64,000 bases of DNA from Salinibaculum rarum. Lineage in GTDB: Archaea > Halobacteriota > Halobacteria > Halobacteriales > Haloarculaceae. Below, piece by piece: positions 25,514-34,349 of the stretch. The position numbers and the translations under genes are program-made. The stretch covers positions 496,001-560,000 of the forward strand of contig NZ_CP129994.1 of assembly GCF_030505615.1 (NCBI RefSeq). Direction: 5' to 3'. The notes beneath the pieces are model-generated. The model had not been told where the DNA came from, searched no databases, and saw nothing but the letters and a program-made list of their open reading frames with translations. How positions within the stretch are numbered: the stretch's first letter is position 1; each line of letters begins with the position of its first letter.

Positions 25514-27256
25514 ATGATAAACGGATGGTTGATTCTTGGAATCGCTGCGATCACATTCATCATCAGCATCTACGGACTCGAAAAGACAAATCTGCTACCC
25601 GAGTTCTTACAACCGTACGGGCCAGTGGTCACGGTGCAAACAGAACGAAGTAAACACACAATCGACACCATTGCCAATGCATCACCGCGATTCTGGCGAT
25701 ACTGGGGGAGTGGAGGTCTTATCGCCGCAGTCGGTGTTCTTCTGAGCACGATGGTGCTTCTTGTGGTTTCTGCGTTTACCGTCATCAGAAATCCGCCAGA
25801 ACCCACCGGTATTTACCATCCGACAAATATGCTCATTGTTCCTGGCGTTAATGACTATCTCCCATTATCAGTACTCCCAGAGATACTCATCAGTCTCGGG
25901 ATTGGAATCATCATTCACGAAGCTGGCCACGGTATCTTCTGCCGCGTCGCTGATATCGATATTGACCGTGTCGGCCTCATCTTATTTACTATTCTTCCAG
26001 TGGGAGCATTTGTCGAACCAGATGCGGATCAAGAAGAAAGTGCACCAACCATGGATCGATTGCGAATGTACGCTGCTGGCGTCACGAACAATTTCGCGTT
26101 CTCCATCCTCAGCTTCGCGCTACTGTTTGTGGTTATTGGCGCTCTGATTACACCAGCGGGGGGCGTGGCAATCGCCCACTCTTACCCTGATTCACCCGCA
26201 GACCATGCTGGTATCGAAGAAGGCGACCGTGTCACACACATAAACGGAACCCCAGTGAATGACCTTCCGGGAGCACAAAACAGACTTGCCGCGACGAACG
26301 CTGACACCGTGCAGATAACGGTGAACAGTGAAAAGCAGATCACGATCAGACGACAAGTGTACGTCGTCGGTGCACTCGAAGGCATAAATATCGCTCCTCG
26401 CGCAAAGATCACCGCTGTGAACGAGACCGAGGTCACCACTGAGCAAGAATTCGAAGCAGCAATCAGAAACGCCTCAACGAACACTGTTACGCTGACCACT
26501 GCCTCAAAGAAGAATGTGACTGTGCCCGTGGGCGTCCCAGTAAAAGCCTCCCCCGACTCTCCTGCTACGAACACTGCTCTCTCATCTGAGCAGACAATGT
26601 ACGTCACACATCTCAATGAGAAACGAGTGATCACGGCAGACGAACTCCAAAAAGTACTAGAAAATACGACTGGGGCAGTGACAGCACGTCTCTATCACGA
26701 TGGCGAAGTCAGAAACACAACCATCACCGCGAATAACGGTGAGTATGGTCTTATTCCTGCACGCGGCACAATAGGAATTCAAACAACCGATATTGGTGTA
26801 GAATCTTACCCTCTCCAGACGTACCTTGGATTCTACAAAGGTGATTTCTCCATGAATGGACAACTCCCTTGGTATCAGCAATTCCTACTCTTGTTAACTC
26901 TCCCAATGGCAACATCTCTTGGCCTCCCATTCAATTTCCCAGGAGTCACCGGGGCAGAAGCAAATTTCTACGATACAATTCCGGCACTTGCTGGTGTAGA
27001 ACCAGCTGTATTCTTCTTAGCGAATGTCTTGTTCTGGTCTGGTTGGATTAATATGCACATTGGATTATTCAACTGCATCCCAACTTTCCCCCTCGACGGA
27101 GGACATATGGTGAAAACCAGTATCGAAAGTCTCCTAGAACGGTACAACATTGCGGCCGAAGACAGTCGCTTGAGTTCAATACTCACTGTTGGATTCACAG
27201 TGGTGATCTTTATTGCACTTGCTTCTCTTTTTGCCGTCCCGTTTCTTTTCGGTTAA
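25514..27256 (+). CDS. Site-2-protease-type intramembrane metalloprotease with PDZ domains
   Basis: A 580-residue polytopic protein. HEAGH lies near residue 134 (IGIIIHEAGHGIFCR), and the third zinc ligand segment FPLDGGHM near residue 525. Between the catalytic halves are PDZ-type domains (YPDSPADHAGIEEGDRVTHINGTPV; a second around YVTHLNEKRVITADELQKVL). Haloarchaeal homologues begin with the same hydrophobic helix, which supports the ATG at 25514 over the longer frame from 25340. It probably cleaves membrane-bound signalling or stress proteins; the substrate is unknown. The ATG overlaps the TGA of a 24-codon upstream frame. Confidence 0.92.
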   Translation: MINGWLILGIAAITFIISIYGLEKTNLLPEFLQPYGPVVTVQTERSKHTIDTIANASPRFWRYWGSGGLIAAVGVLLSTMVLLVVSAFTVIRNPPEPTGIYHPTNMLIVPGVNDYLPLSVLPEILISLGIGIIIHEAGHGIFCRVADIDIDRVGLILFTILPVGAFVEPDADQEESAPTMDRLRMYAAGVTNNFAFSILSFALLFVVIGALITPAGGVAIAHSYPDSPADHAGIEEGDRVTHINGTPVNDLPGAQNRLAATNADTVQITVNSEKQITIRRQVYVVGALEGINIAPRAKITAVNETEVTTEQEFEAAIRNASTNTVTLTTASKKNVTVPVGVPVKASPDSPATNTALSSEQTMYVTHLNEKRVITADELQKVLENTTGAVTARLYHDGEVRNTTITANNGEYGLIPARGTIGIQTTDIGVESYPLQTYLGFYKGDFSMNGQLPWYQQFLLLLTLPMATSLGLPFNFPGVTGAEANFYDTIPALAGVEPAVFFLANVLFWSGWINMHIGLFNCIPTFPLDGGHMVKTSIESLLERYNIAAEDSRLSSILTVGFTVVIFIALASLFAVPFLFG

Positions 27257-27264
27257 CGGCATCT

Positions 27265-27292
27265 CACAGACGAACTTCTGGCGGCGTCTGTG
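27265..27292. terminator. Hairpin between convergent genes
   Basis: CACAGACG (27265-27272) and CGTCTGTG (27285-27292) pair perfectly over 8 bases. It lies 9 bases after the protease stop and before the end of the convergent gene at 27356. It could serve as a bidirectional terminator. Confidence 0.4.
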
Positions 27293-27355
27293 CACTTCTC
27301 TAAACAGCGAGGAGTTTCGACGGTCACGGCGGATGAAGACTTCACAGTGCAAAGG

Positions 27356-27970
27356 CTACGGCGAAACCGACCCGTTGTTGCTTGTGTAGGTTGACAGCGT
27401 CTCGTAGAATGTCACTGAGAACGCGGTGGTTAGTCCAGGGGGTTGTTGATGATGGGTGGAGATACCATTGGTTTTGAAGCTCTCACGAGTAGCATCAACC
27501 CATCCGTCGAAGATTGTGAGTACGAGTTCGCTTTGTTGTTTTGGCCGAGTCGTTGGGGTGTCTGCATCGAAGACGTCTATGACAGCCCAGAATTCGTCGA
27601 CGGCAGTTTTTGGACTGGTGATGTCGATTGCAGAGTCGGTTTCGAGTGATACACCGAGGACATCAACCCATTTGAGGAACGAATTGTGGATGATGGCTCC
27701 GATAGTGTCGCTGGTGATGTGTTCTCCGGTATCTGTATTGTCCCAGTTTTCAAGGAGTGGAAGAACATCAGCATGGACAGCCACATAGGTTTCAACGAGT
27801 TCCACGTATTGTTCGGTGGCGTCTTCGAGTGCAGCCTCAGCTTGGAGTGGGTTATCATCAACGAGGTCTGCCCATGTGTCGATACTGGATCGGACACGTC
27901 CTGCGGCGAGAAGAACCTCGTCGTCGATATTTGCAGGTATCTCTTCTATGGATTGTATCTCAGAGACCAT
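27356..27970 (-). CDS. Hypothetical protein
   Basis: A 204-residue acidic, helical protein. Its pattern (ELVETYVAVHADVLPLLENW, IIHNSFLKWVDVLGVSL, VLTIFDGWVDATRESFKTNG) looks like long amphipathic helices. No membrane segment, signal or catalytic motif is seen, and I do not recognise the family. The start ATG is 15 bases downstream of the tbp stop on the same strand, so it may be co-transcribed with tbp. Confidence 0.55.
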   Translation of the reverse strand: MVSEIQSIEEIPANIDDEVLLAAGRVRSSIDTWADLVDDNPLQAEAALEDATEQYVELVETYVAVHADVLPLLENWDNTDTGEHITSDTIGAIIHNSFLKWVDVLGVSLETDSAIDITSPKTAVDEFWAVIDVFDADTPTTRPKQQSELVLTIFDGWVDATRESFKTNGISTHHQQPPGLTTAFSVTFYETLSTYTSNNGSVSP

Positions 27971-27985
27971 TCGTAACCAGTCTAC

Positions 27986-28543
27986 TTAGACAAGGCCGTA
28001 TTCGTCAAGATGTGTGCGGAGTTCATCTAATGCGGTTTTGGCTTCGGAACGACTACTCGCGCCTGTGATTACGAGCTTGCCACTCCCGAAGAGCAAAGTG
28101 ACGACATCAGGCTCATCGAGACGGTAAACGAGCCCTGGGAATTGTTCGGGTTCGTACTCAACACTTTCCAGGCCAAGACCAATGGCGATCGCATTGAGGT
28201 TGAGGCGCTTGTCAAGATCCGCACTGGAGACAATGTTTTGGACAGTGATCTCTGGCTCATCGTATTCGAGCCCGAGACTGTCGAACTGGTTGAAAAGTTG
28301 GTTGAGTGCCTTTTTGGCGTCTTTGAGGCTTTTTGCACCGGTGCACACGATTTTCCCGGAACGGAAAATCAGAGTCGTTGCTTTTGGGTCTTGGCTGCGG
28401 TAGATGAGCCCGGGGAACTGTTCTCTGTTGTACTCTGATTGAGGCAGGTCGTTGTTCAGTGCGTCAAGGTCGAGTTCTGCCCCAGCTGACGTGGAAGTGA
28501 CTACGTTCTCCACGGTGACATCATTCATACTGGTTTGCGACAT
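27986..28543 (-). CDS. tbp: TATA-box-binding protein TBP
   Basis: Saddle-shaped general factor that binds the TATA box and recruits TFB. Two imperfect repeats of about 90 residues are visible: NVVTSTSAGAELDLDAL...FPGLIYRSQDPKATTLIFRSGKIVCTGAKS and NIVSSADLDKRLNLNAI...FPGLVYRLDEPDVVTLLFGSGKLVITGASS. The 185-residue length fits archaeal TBPs. It is the only TBP in the window, against two TFBs. The ATG at 28543 gives leaderless spacing to its own TATA element. Confidence 0.97.
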   Translation of the reverse strand: MSQTSMNDVTVENVVTSTSAGAELDLDALNNDLPQSEYNREQFPGLIYRSQDPKATTLIFRSGKIVCTGAKSLKDAKKALNQLFNQFDSLGLEYDEPEITVQNIVSSADLDKRLNLNAIAIGLGLESVEYEPEQFPGLVYRLDEPDVVTLLFGSGKLVITGASSRSEAKTALDELRTHLDEYGLV

Positions 28544-28568
28544 CGGTCATCCGGGAGTAAGGACACCT

Positions 28569-28585
28569 CTTTTAAAAGAGTTAGG
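28569..28585 (-). promoter_or_regulatory. Promoter (BRE-TATA) of tbp
   Basis: The minus strand reads CCTAACTCTTTTAAAAG, BRE-like CTAAC plus TATA, about 27-40 bases before the ATG. It is a one-base-longer variant of the element before both dnaK genes. Confidence 0.65.
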
Positions 28586-28740
28586 GGAGGGGAGAGATTA
28601 GCGGAGATTTATAGCAACGAAACAGGCACTATACCCAACCTTGAAGTATTTCAATACAACAACGTAGTTTCCCAACATGTCCAAGACGCGACCAAGGATA
28701 ACCCATATAGGACACCACCCAGAAAGCCACAACACATAGC

Positions 28741-29088
28741 ATGAGCGACTGTGATAACTCAGAACAGAAATCCGAAGATTCCCAGTGGAAATATAGCCTC
28801 GACGCCCTCAACTCTGACAAAGATGTCATTCAAACCATCGACTTTGAACTCATTAGAAGCATCCTCATCATCTTCTCTGCACCTCTCGTCACACCGTACG
28901 CCATCACAGTATTCATTCATTGGCGAAACCCCACTGCACCGCCTGCTGGACCAACCACTCTCCTCCTTCCGAACCAAATCATCCCATATCTCACGCCTGT
29001 CTCAGCCTTTCTCATCATAGCGTACTCTATTATTGCCGGCGTCGCACTGGTTTCTGCCTTCCGAACCGTGAGCCAAACCTACGAGTAG
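28741..29088 (+). CDS. Small membrane protein, unknown
   Basis: A 115-residue protein. The first ~40 residues are polar and cytoplasmic-like, followed by two hydrophobic helices (about residues 42-62 and 82-105) around a short Pro-rich loop. The family is not recognised. Its stop precedes the second prepilin peptidase by 16 bases on the same strand, so the two are probably one transcript. It is not a pilin: there is no class III signal peptide at the N-terminus. Confidence 0.6.
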   Translation: MSDCDNSEQKSEDSQWKYSLDALNSDKDVIQTIDFELIRSILIIFSAPLVTPYAITVFIHWRNPTAPPAGPTTLLLPNQIIPYLTPVSAFLIIAYSIIAGVALVSAFRTVSQTYE

Positions 29089-29104
29089 ACTCCCAAGAAC
29101 ACAA

Positions 29105-30136
29105 ATGATTAGCATCGGACCACTCGACACCACGCTTCCAAACCTCGTTCGTCTTTTGTTCATCCCTGTTCTCACCTGGGCAGCATGGCGAGACTACCAA
29201 ACACGCCGTGTCCCCAACATAACCTGGCTCCCACTCATTGTCGTAAGTCTAAGTCTCTATGGACACGACCTGCTCACTGCATGGTACGCCGGATTCCCCA
29301 CTTACACGACAATCCAGCTGGTCTTTGGAGGGTTATTCCTCCCCGTACTAGCGGTTGGGCTCTGGGCCGGGAATCTCTTCGGCGGCGCCGACGTAAAAGC
29401 CATTATCGTACTCGGGTTTGGATTCGCCACCTATCCAACATACTACCTTCCCACAGTCGCCGTGCCAATAGTCACACCAACACTCGGAATCTTCGCATTC
29501 ACTGTCTTCACAAACGCAGCAGTTATTGGTGCTGTCTACCCGGTAGTTCTAAGCCTCAACAACATCATTCAACACTCACCCCCGCGCCTTGCAGCCTATA
29601 CAGCCCGACATCGAGAGACTGCATCGCTTGCCGACCTGCACGGCCGGCTCATCGAACAAGATACACAGAACGGGCGACAAGGACTTGACCTAGACGTCCT
29701 CCGGATGTACCTACAATGGCGCGGTATCACACTCCCTGAACTCCAAACGAACCCTGAACAATACCGCACCACAACTCCGAACAATCCGAACAAACCCGGA
29801 AACGGACTCGTGACAGACGGCGGACACACCCCCCAACAGACCACGAAAACCGACACCGATTCTAGACGCACACCCGATGCAACGCACGACGATGGCGAAG
29901 TAGAGAATCGCACAGAAGAGGACGATCCATGGGCTGTCGATGCCTTTCTCGCGGACACCGAGGTCACCTATGGGATGGACGCTGCGACAATTCGCCGTGG
30001 ACTCAACACGATCACCACAGAGGAAACAGTGTGGGTCAGTCCAGGACTCCCATTTTTCATCCCACTCACAATCGGATTCATTATTAGTCTCACCTACGGC
30101 GATCTTGCTATTACTGTATTCTCCACTGTTTTGTGA
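29105..30136 (+). CDS. Prepilin peptidase (A24 aspartic protease, PibD-like), copy 2
   Basis: Same architecture as the copy at 18694-19686. Catalytic Asp is in WRDYQTRRVPN (D30) and in GGADVK (D96), with about six helices to residue ~160. A polar cytoplasmic segment of about 130 residues, rich in Thr, Asn and Asp, follows, then a last helix after WVSPGLPFF. Sequence identity between the copies looks moderate, so the duplication is not recent. Two such enzymes suggest separate substrate sets or growth conditions. No pilin or archaellin gene is in the window. Confidence 0.88.
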   Translation: MISIGPLDTTLPNLVRLLFIPVLTWAAWRDYQTRRVPNITWLPLIVVSLSLYGHDLLTAWYAGFPTYTTIQLVFGGLFLPVLAVGLWAGNLFGGADVKAIIVLGFGFATYPTYYLPTVAVPIVTPTLGIFAFTVFTNAAVIGAVYPVVLSLNNIIQHSPPRLAAYTARHRETASLADLHGRLIEQDTQNGRQGLDLDVLRMYLQWRGITLPELQTNPEQYRTTTPNNPNKPGNGLVTDGGHTPQQTTKTDTDSRRTPDATHDDGEVENRTEEDDPWAVDAFLADTEVTYGMDAATIRRGLNTITTEETVWVSPGLPFFIPLTIGFIISLTYGDLAITVFSTVL

Positions 30137-30138
30137 AC

Positions 30139-30294
30139 TATCAATGGCGTTCAACCACAGACGCTTCTTCAAATCTCAAAGAGCAGCGCACAGACCCGAG
30201 TACCGTCCACCGTGACGGAAATGTTGCTTCCGGGGAATCGGCATAGCCGAGACTCCCACAAGGAAAACTCCGGCGTTCACACCGGAGAGAATCA
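30139..30294. other. Non-coding gap with hairpins, possible IS200/IS605-type remnant
   Basis: CTCCGG (30268-30273) and CCGGAG (30282-30287) form a stem. CGGCATAGCCG (around 30239) forms a small inverted repeat. The arrangement 'AAGGAAAACTCCGGCGTTCAC' is reminiscent of the 3' ends of haloarchaeal tnpB elements, but there is no transposase frame and the GAGGATGTCA end seen elsewhere is absent. Confidence 0.3.
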
Positions 30295-30795
30295 TTAAGG
30301 CTGATTGGTTGCACCCCGTCGCCTCACAGCTTGAGCTTCAATGTGGTCTGTTATGATCGGCCCGTGCTGAAAGACTTGTATCACGTACTCAAGTGCCGCC
30401 TGAACACGATTCCAAGTTGACTCGTCGAACGGATACGCAATAATCGATGTGTATGTCGGCGACTGTCTTTGAATGGTGCCGTCAGAACCGCTAAAGTAGT
30501 CTTCAAAGTCTCGGTCTGGATGCGCTGTTGGCGTTCGAGTTGGCCAGATGGAGAGTGTAACTGGTCCAGCTCCAGGTGGATCAAGTGTAAGGTCGGTCTC
30601 AACACGGTGTCCGACTTCATGCAGATACCGTGATGTACCCCGGAGTGTCTCAATGACGGTCTCGTAGTCGGGGGTGATTGTGAGCGTCCGGATACGATCT
30701 TTGAGGTCGTCCTCAAGAATGAGTGGGGCTGCAAGACGGTTGCTTCCAAGTGCAGTGAGTGACGTGGGAGTGGTAGTTTCTTGGGAAGGAGGCAT
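30295..30795 (-). CDS. Hypothetical protein
   Basis: A 166-residue soluble protein, family not recognised. The first 25 residues are polar, and the rest alternates helix and strand (DRIRTLTITPDYETVIETLRGTSRYLHEVGHR, VTLSIWPTRTPTAHPD, WNRVQAALEYVIQVFQHGP). No cysteines or membrane segments. The C-terminus is basic (VRRRGATNQP). It lies at the downstream end of a run of unknown minus-strand genes (30295-32251). Confidence 0.5.
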   Translation of the reverse strand: MPPSQETTTPTSLTALGSNRLAAPLILEDDLKDRIRTLTITPDYETVIETLRGTSRYLHEVGHRVETDLTLDPPGAGPVTLSIWPTRTPTAHPDRDFEDYFSGSDGTIQRQSPTYTSIIAYPFDESTWNRVQAALEYVIQVFQHGPIITDHIEAQAVRRRGATNQP

Positions 30796-30925
30796 TGGAT
30801 TACGTGGTTCGAGTTAGGTAATACAGCCCCTTGAATACTAGATGATTCATCTGGTTCTTAGGAAAGGAGTATCAGTGGACACGCTGTTGTCTCGACGCAT
30901 TGCTGGTGAGTTGTCACTTGCGGTC

Positions 30926-32251
30926 CTAGTGTGTATCGTGAGGGATACCGCGTTTCTCTACCATGTCTTCAACGACAGTTTCAGCACGCGTGCTGAGTTC
31001 TTTGACATTGTCTTCAGTAGCCCATTCATCGAAGTCACCTGGTTTGTCTTCAAACGCGTCAGTTGGGCTGCTGAGAGTGTCAAGGACGCCGTCGAGAGAA
31101 GTGAGTCGTGCAGTGTGAAGTCCGTATGGATGCTCAAGGAGTGGCGTGTCGAGATCGTGCCGGTCGTAAGTAATGAGGAAGTGAGGCGTGTCGGTTGCAC
31201 CGGTGACGTAATAGACATGCAGAGTGTACGAAAACGGCGCATTGAGGCCAAGAACCTCGATGTACGCGTCACGGTAGAGTGCATGTAGGTATCGGCCACC
31301 TGAGACAGCTGTCGATTTGATGTCCATGAATTCATCAGCGGTGTATTCCGCAATCTCGTCAGTGGTGGCATTCAGCATGGTCACAGTAGGCGGGTCTGCA
31401 CTTGGATTAGCATCACGCACAACGAAGTGATTCGCAGTATGAAGACACACTTCATTCGACACGTCGCTAAGTGATTCCAGACCTGCGTTTGTTTCGCTGA
31501 GGAAAAGACGGTCACCAGCATAAACACCGTAGTCACCGCCCTGTTGGAGTCCAGTGCCATCTGTCACTGTTGGAATATCGGTTGTTTCCTGATGCGGTGA
31601 ACCACGCCGACCAGAGTCTTGTTCAGTTTCATCTGCCTGGACGACATCTTGGCCGAACCGTTGTCGAGCAACAGTTCGGGCTTCAATGACTAATTCATCA
31701 ACGGTCTCGTTAAGGCCACTCACTCTGTTGATGAGTTGTGAAAGGGTGCCAAGTTGCGGTTCAGATTCCCGATTACGGAACAGTTCTTCAAGTTGAGGGA
31801 ATGAATCTACGACGACACTGTGGACAGCATCACTTTCGTTACTGGGGTAAATAATTGGGATTCCTGGGCGAGCTGTAGCCCACCACGCATAGTAGACATC
31901 ATCACCTTTGGGATCATGGCCACGCCCAATAGAAAGATGCACACTTTCTCCAGTGGTAGAGCAGTAGTCTGCACCATAGGCAAGCGTGTAGTGGTACGGG
32001 AGGGTTGTTTCGACGAGTGTTTCGAGTTCCGGATTCGTGTACAGCTCAGATGATTCCGTGTCTGAATCATACACGTCTGCGGAGTCATTCAGTGGCCCGA
32101 GTCCAGTCCCCAGAATAAAATACACAGTACCGTCGTCTGTTAGAGCATCACCGGGGTAGAGATACCGGTCATTAACAGTGGCAGGTGCGATCGTTGACTC
32201 TAGGTAGGAAGAAGTCGCTGTTGGAAACCAATCCAACTGTTGGAATGGCAT
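30926..32251 (-). CDS. Hypothetical protein, 441 residues
   Basis: Family not recognised. The protein begins MPFQQLDWFPTATSSYLE and appears to have two alpha/beta parts joined by a polar linker near residues 215-235. Each part has strand-turn motifs around 'Y-x-GD': YLYPGDALTDDGTVYFIL in the first and YGVYAGDRLFLSETN in the second, so it may be an internal duplication. The second half of each part holds a helix-rich stretch (FPQLEELFRNR; FDEWATEDNVKEL). Soluble, without signal peptide. No neighbour gives a functional clue. Confidence 0.55.
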   Translation of the reverse strand: MPFQQLDWFPTATSSYLESTIAPATVNDRYLYPGDALTDDGTVYFILGTGLGPLNDSADVYDSDTESSELYTNPELETLVETTLPYHYTLAYGADYCSTTGESVHLSIGRGHDPKGDDVYYAWWATARPGIPIIYPSNESDAVHSVVVDSFPQLEELFRNRESEPQLGTLSQLINRVSGLNETVDELVIEARTVARQRFGQDVVQADETEQDSGRRGSPHQETTDIPTVTDGTGLQQGGDYGVYAGDRLFLSETNAGLESLSDVSNEVCLHTANHFVVRDANPSADPPTVTMLNATTDEIAEYTADEFMDIKSTAVSGGRYLHALYRDAYIEVLGLNAPFSYTLHVYYVTGATDTPHFLITYDRHDLDTPLLEHPYGLHTARLTSLDGVLDTLSSPTDAFEDKPGDFDEWATEDNVKELSTRAETVVEDMVEKRGIPHDTH

Positions 32252-32303
32252 ACGTTGTCTTTCCCTCGGTACCGAAGTAAAAGTAAGCGTGTGATCCGCA
32301 GAG

Positions 32304-33062
32304 TCAGTTAATGGTCAAGTTCCCGTACAGGGTGAGAAATTGAAGCGCGTTGAAGAGACCGTGAATGATGATTGGAACGAGGAGATTCTGGGATCGAATG
32401 TACGATGCGCCGAGAATAAGGCTGAACAGAAAGACTAACGCGAGGCTAACACCCATATTCGTTGCTTGGGCAGACATGTAGGACGGGATGTGAATCGCTG
32501 CGAACAGGAAACTAGCGAGGATGAGTGCTCTGTGTGGTGTTGTGACTTGTTCAATGTGGCGTTGAATAATATTCCGGTAGAAGAATTCTTCAGCTGGCGC
32601 CACCAAGAAAATCGAGACTGGAACCAGGTAAAGGAGGATTTGCGAATTCTCTGGAGTAACCATCTGTTCGATAGCGTGCTTTGAGGAGTCCACACCTGCC
32701 CACACGAGTAAGAGCTCCGCGAGCATCGCTGCCCCAAGAATCAACGCCACGCCACCAGCAGCAACACCGATGTCACGGAGTGACGGTTGTTGGATGTCAA
32801 TATATTCCCAGCCACGACCCGTGCGACGGAGATACCAAACCCCAAGAAGGACCTCAGCAATAATCACGCTCACCGTTTCCAATCCCAGTTTCGCACCTGG
32901 CATCTGTTTCACTCCAATTACCCCAGCGAAAGGATCGAGGACACTGATGACAAGCACCCCCAGAAACATCACTCCAATTGAAAGACCAAATCCTTCCCCA
33001 ACTGCGTACAACGCCGGTTTATAGTCTGCGACAGAGTAGTCGCCGAAAGCGTCTAGGCTCAT
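32304..33062 (-). CDS. CPBP-family intramembrane glutamic protease
   Basis: A 252-residue polytopic membrane protein with the CPBP (CAAX protease and bacteriocin-processing, Abi) signatures. APAEEFFYRNIIQ supplies the Glu-Glu and Arg, FLFAAIHIPSY the first His, and HGLFNALQF near the C-terminus the last. Eight hydrophobic segments are visible. In archaea these enzymes may process prenylated or lipidated proteins, but substrates are mostly unknown. The ATG at 33062 fits the first predicted helix. Confidence 0.88.
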   Translation of the reverse strand: MSLDAFGDYSVADYKPALYAVGEGFGLSIGVMFLGVLVISVLDPFAGVIGVKQMPGAKLGLETVSVIIAEVLLGVWYLRRTGRGWEYIDIQQPSLRDIGVAAGGVALILGAAMLAELLLVWAGVDSSKHAIEQMVTPENSQILLYLVPVSIFLVAPAEEFFYRNIIQRHIEQVTTPHRALILASFLFAAIHIPSYMSAQATNMGVSLALVFLFSLILGASYIRSQNLLVPIIIHGLFNALQFLTLYGNLTIN

Positions 33063-33158
33063 TTACTGTGATGTATCTAGCAGACAAATAAGTACCTTAG
33101 CCTGCCGTGGTTTTCCACCATTTTTCTTTCTTGAGACGAGTTGATTAGATGTCCACCG

Positions 33159-33647
33159 ATGTATTGGAAAGGTCACTATGGAATCACCTTGCTTCTTGCC
33201 ACCCCGATTAGTGCTGCACTTATCGTGACAGGGCACCCCTCAATCGCTTATCTTGTGACTGGACTCATGCTCTCAACTTCGGTCCTTCCTGACGTCGATC
33301 GGAAACTCCCCCTGGTTACGCATCGCGGCCCCACACACACGGTGTGGTTTGGTGCGGGAATAGGAGTTCTTGGTGCTGGGTTTTTCGGTAATTCACTCCC
33401 ACCGAGCACTCTCCCATTTGGTCTGTCTCACACGATGTTTGTCACAATCATATTCCTTGGTATGACTGCCGGGATCTTATCACATCTTCTTGGGGACATA
33501 ATCACGCACAGCGGCATCCAACCCTTCGCTCCGTTGAGCACTACCACGTACACGCTACATCTGACGACTGCTGCAAATTCAACACTAAACGCGGTTCTGT
33601 TCACTAGCGGATTGCTGATATGGGCTCTCACAATGGGACTTAATTGA
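33159..33647 (+). CDS. DUF457 (YdjM-like) membrane metal-dependent hydrolase homologue
   Basis: A 162-residue membrane protein starting MYWKGHYGITLLLATP. The DUF457 signatures are visible: H in KGHYGITLL, LPDVDRKLPLVTHRGPTHTVWF (Asp and His residues likely to bind metal), and GDIITHSGIQPFAPLS near residue 120. About four to five transmembrane helices. Family members are annotated as inner-membrane metal-dependent hydrolases, though activity is little tested. The frame extends to a TTG at 33141, but the ATG at 33159 begins the family pattern. Confidence 0.85.
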   Translation: MYWKGHYGITLLLATPISAALIVTGHPSIAYLVTGLMLSTSVLPDVDRKLPLVTHRGPTHTVWFGAGIGVLGAGFFGNSLPPSTLPFGLSHTMFVTIIFLGMTAGILSHLLGDIITHSGIQPFAPLSTTTYTLHLTTAANSTLNAVLFTSGLLIWALTMGLN

Positions 33648-33724
33648 CTAAGGGTCTTTCACGACGAGTGGCATCCTTTGCCCGCCACCATTCTCAAGGA
33701 TATTTCATCCAGAGATGAATCAGC

Positions 33725-34228
33725 TTAAGAGGTGAAATCAGATATCGACAGTTGATCATCTCCACCGGCATCTATGTCTGTTTCTTCATCAGAACTCGCT
33801 GCGTTCTCACTCGATCCAGTTTCAGAACGCTGTACAAAGTCCGAGATGTCTTGCACTTCTTGTTCCTTAGTGGAATCAGTGTCTTCGCCGTCGACGTCAC
33901 GTTCACCGCATCCCTCCTCATTACCCTCTGAAAAGTCAGTTTCCGCGTGGCTATTAACTCCCTCAGGGCTTTTTGTGGGTTCTGTCCCAGAGCTCTTGGC
34001 GTGTGATTCGGATGGAGTTAAATGAGAATGATCGGTTTGTGCATCTGGGCGCGAACTCTGCGGAGATGTTGAAGTGGAGGTGTCCAGGTTATCGACGACG
34101 GCAGTTTTGATAACTTCGGTTAGCCTGCGTATTTCTCCCGAGAAGTCGTCAACAAGATATGCTACGAACAGGCCTGCGATTCCATACACGAGGATTATAA
34201 CCCCGAAAAATAGGAGCAAGTTAGCCAT
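33725..34228 (-). CDS. Single-span membrane protein with long acidic tail
   Basis: A 167-residue protein. One hydrophobic helix lies at residues 2-27 (ANLLLFFGVIILVYGIAGLFVAYLV), then an amphipathic helix (EIRRLTEVIKTAVVDNL), then about 110 residues of Ser/Glu/Asp-rich disordered sequence. The protein ends in QLSISDFTS. With the N-terminus outside, the tail would be cytoplasmic. The last residues fit the archaeal PIP-box pattern Q-x-x-[I/L]-x-x-F and resemble the Mre11 end. Function unknown. The start chosen is the ATG at 34228; the longer frame from 34261 adds a non-hydrophobic leader. Confidence 0.6.
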   Translation of the reverse strand: MANLLLFFGVIILVYGIAGLFVAYLVDDFSGEIRRLTEVIKTAVVDNLDTSTSTSPQSSRPDAQTDHSHLTPSESHAKSSGTEPTKSPEGVNSHAETDFSEGNEEGCGERDVDGEDTDSTKEQEVQDISDFVQRSETGSSENAASSDEETDIDAGGDDQLSISDFTS

Positions 34229-34349
34229 GGGTGTTGATACTTGAGTATACGCAAGTTTCACGGAAAAGTCTCTGGTCGGATAGGCCCCAATTTTGAGTTC
34301 TTCCTAGCGATGAAATGCGAGTGCTTTCTCTTCGACTTTCGTTAATCTC

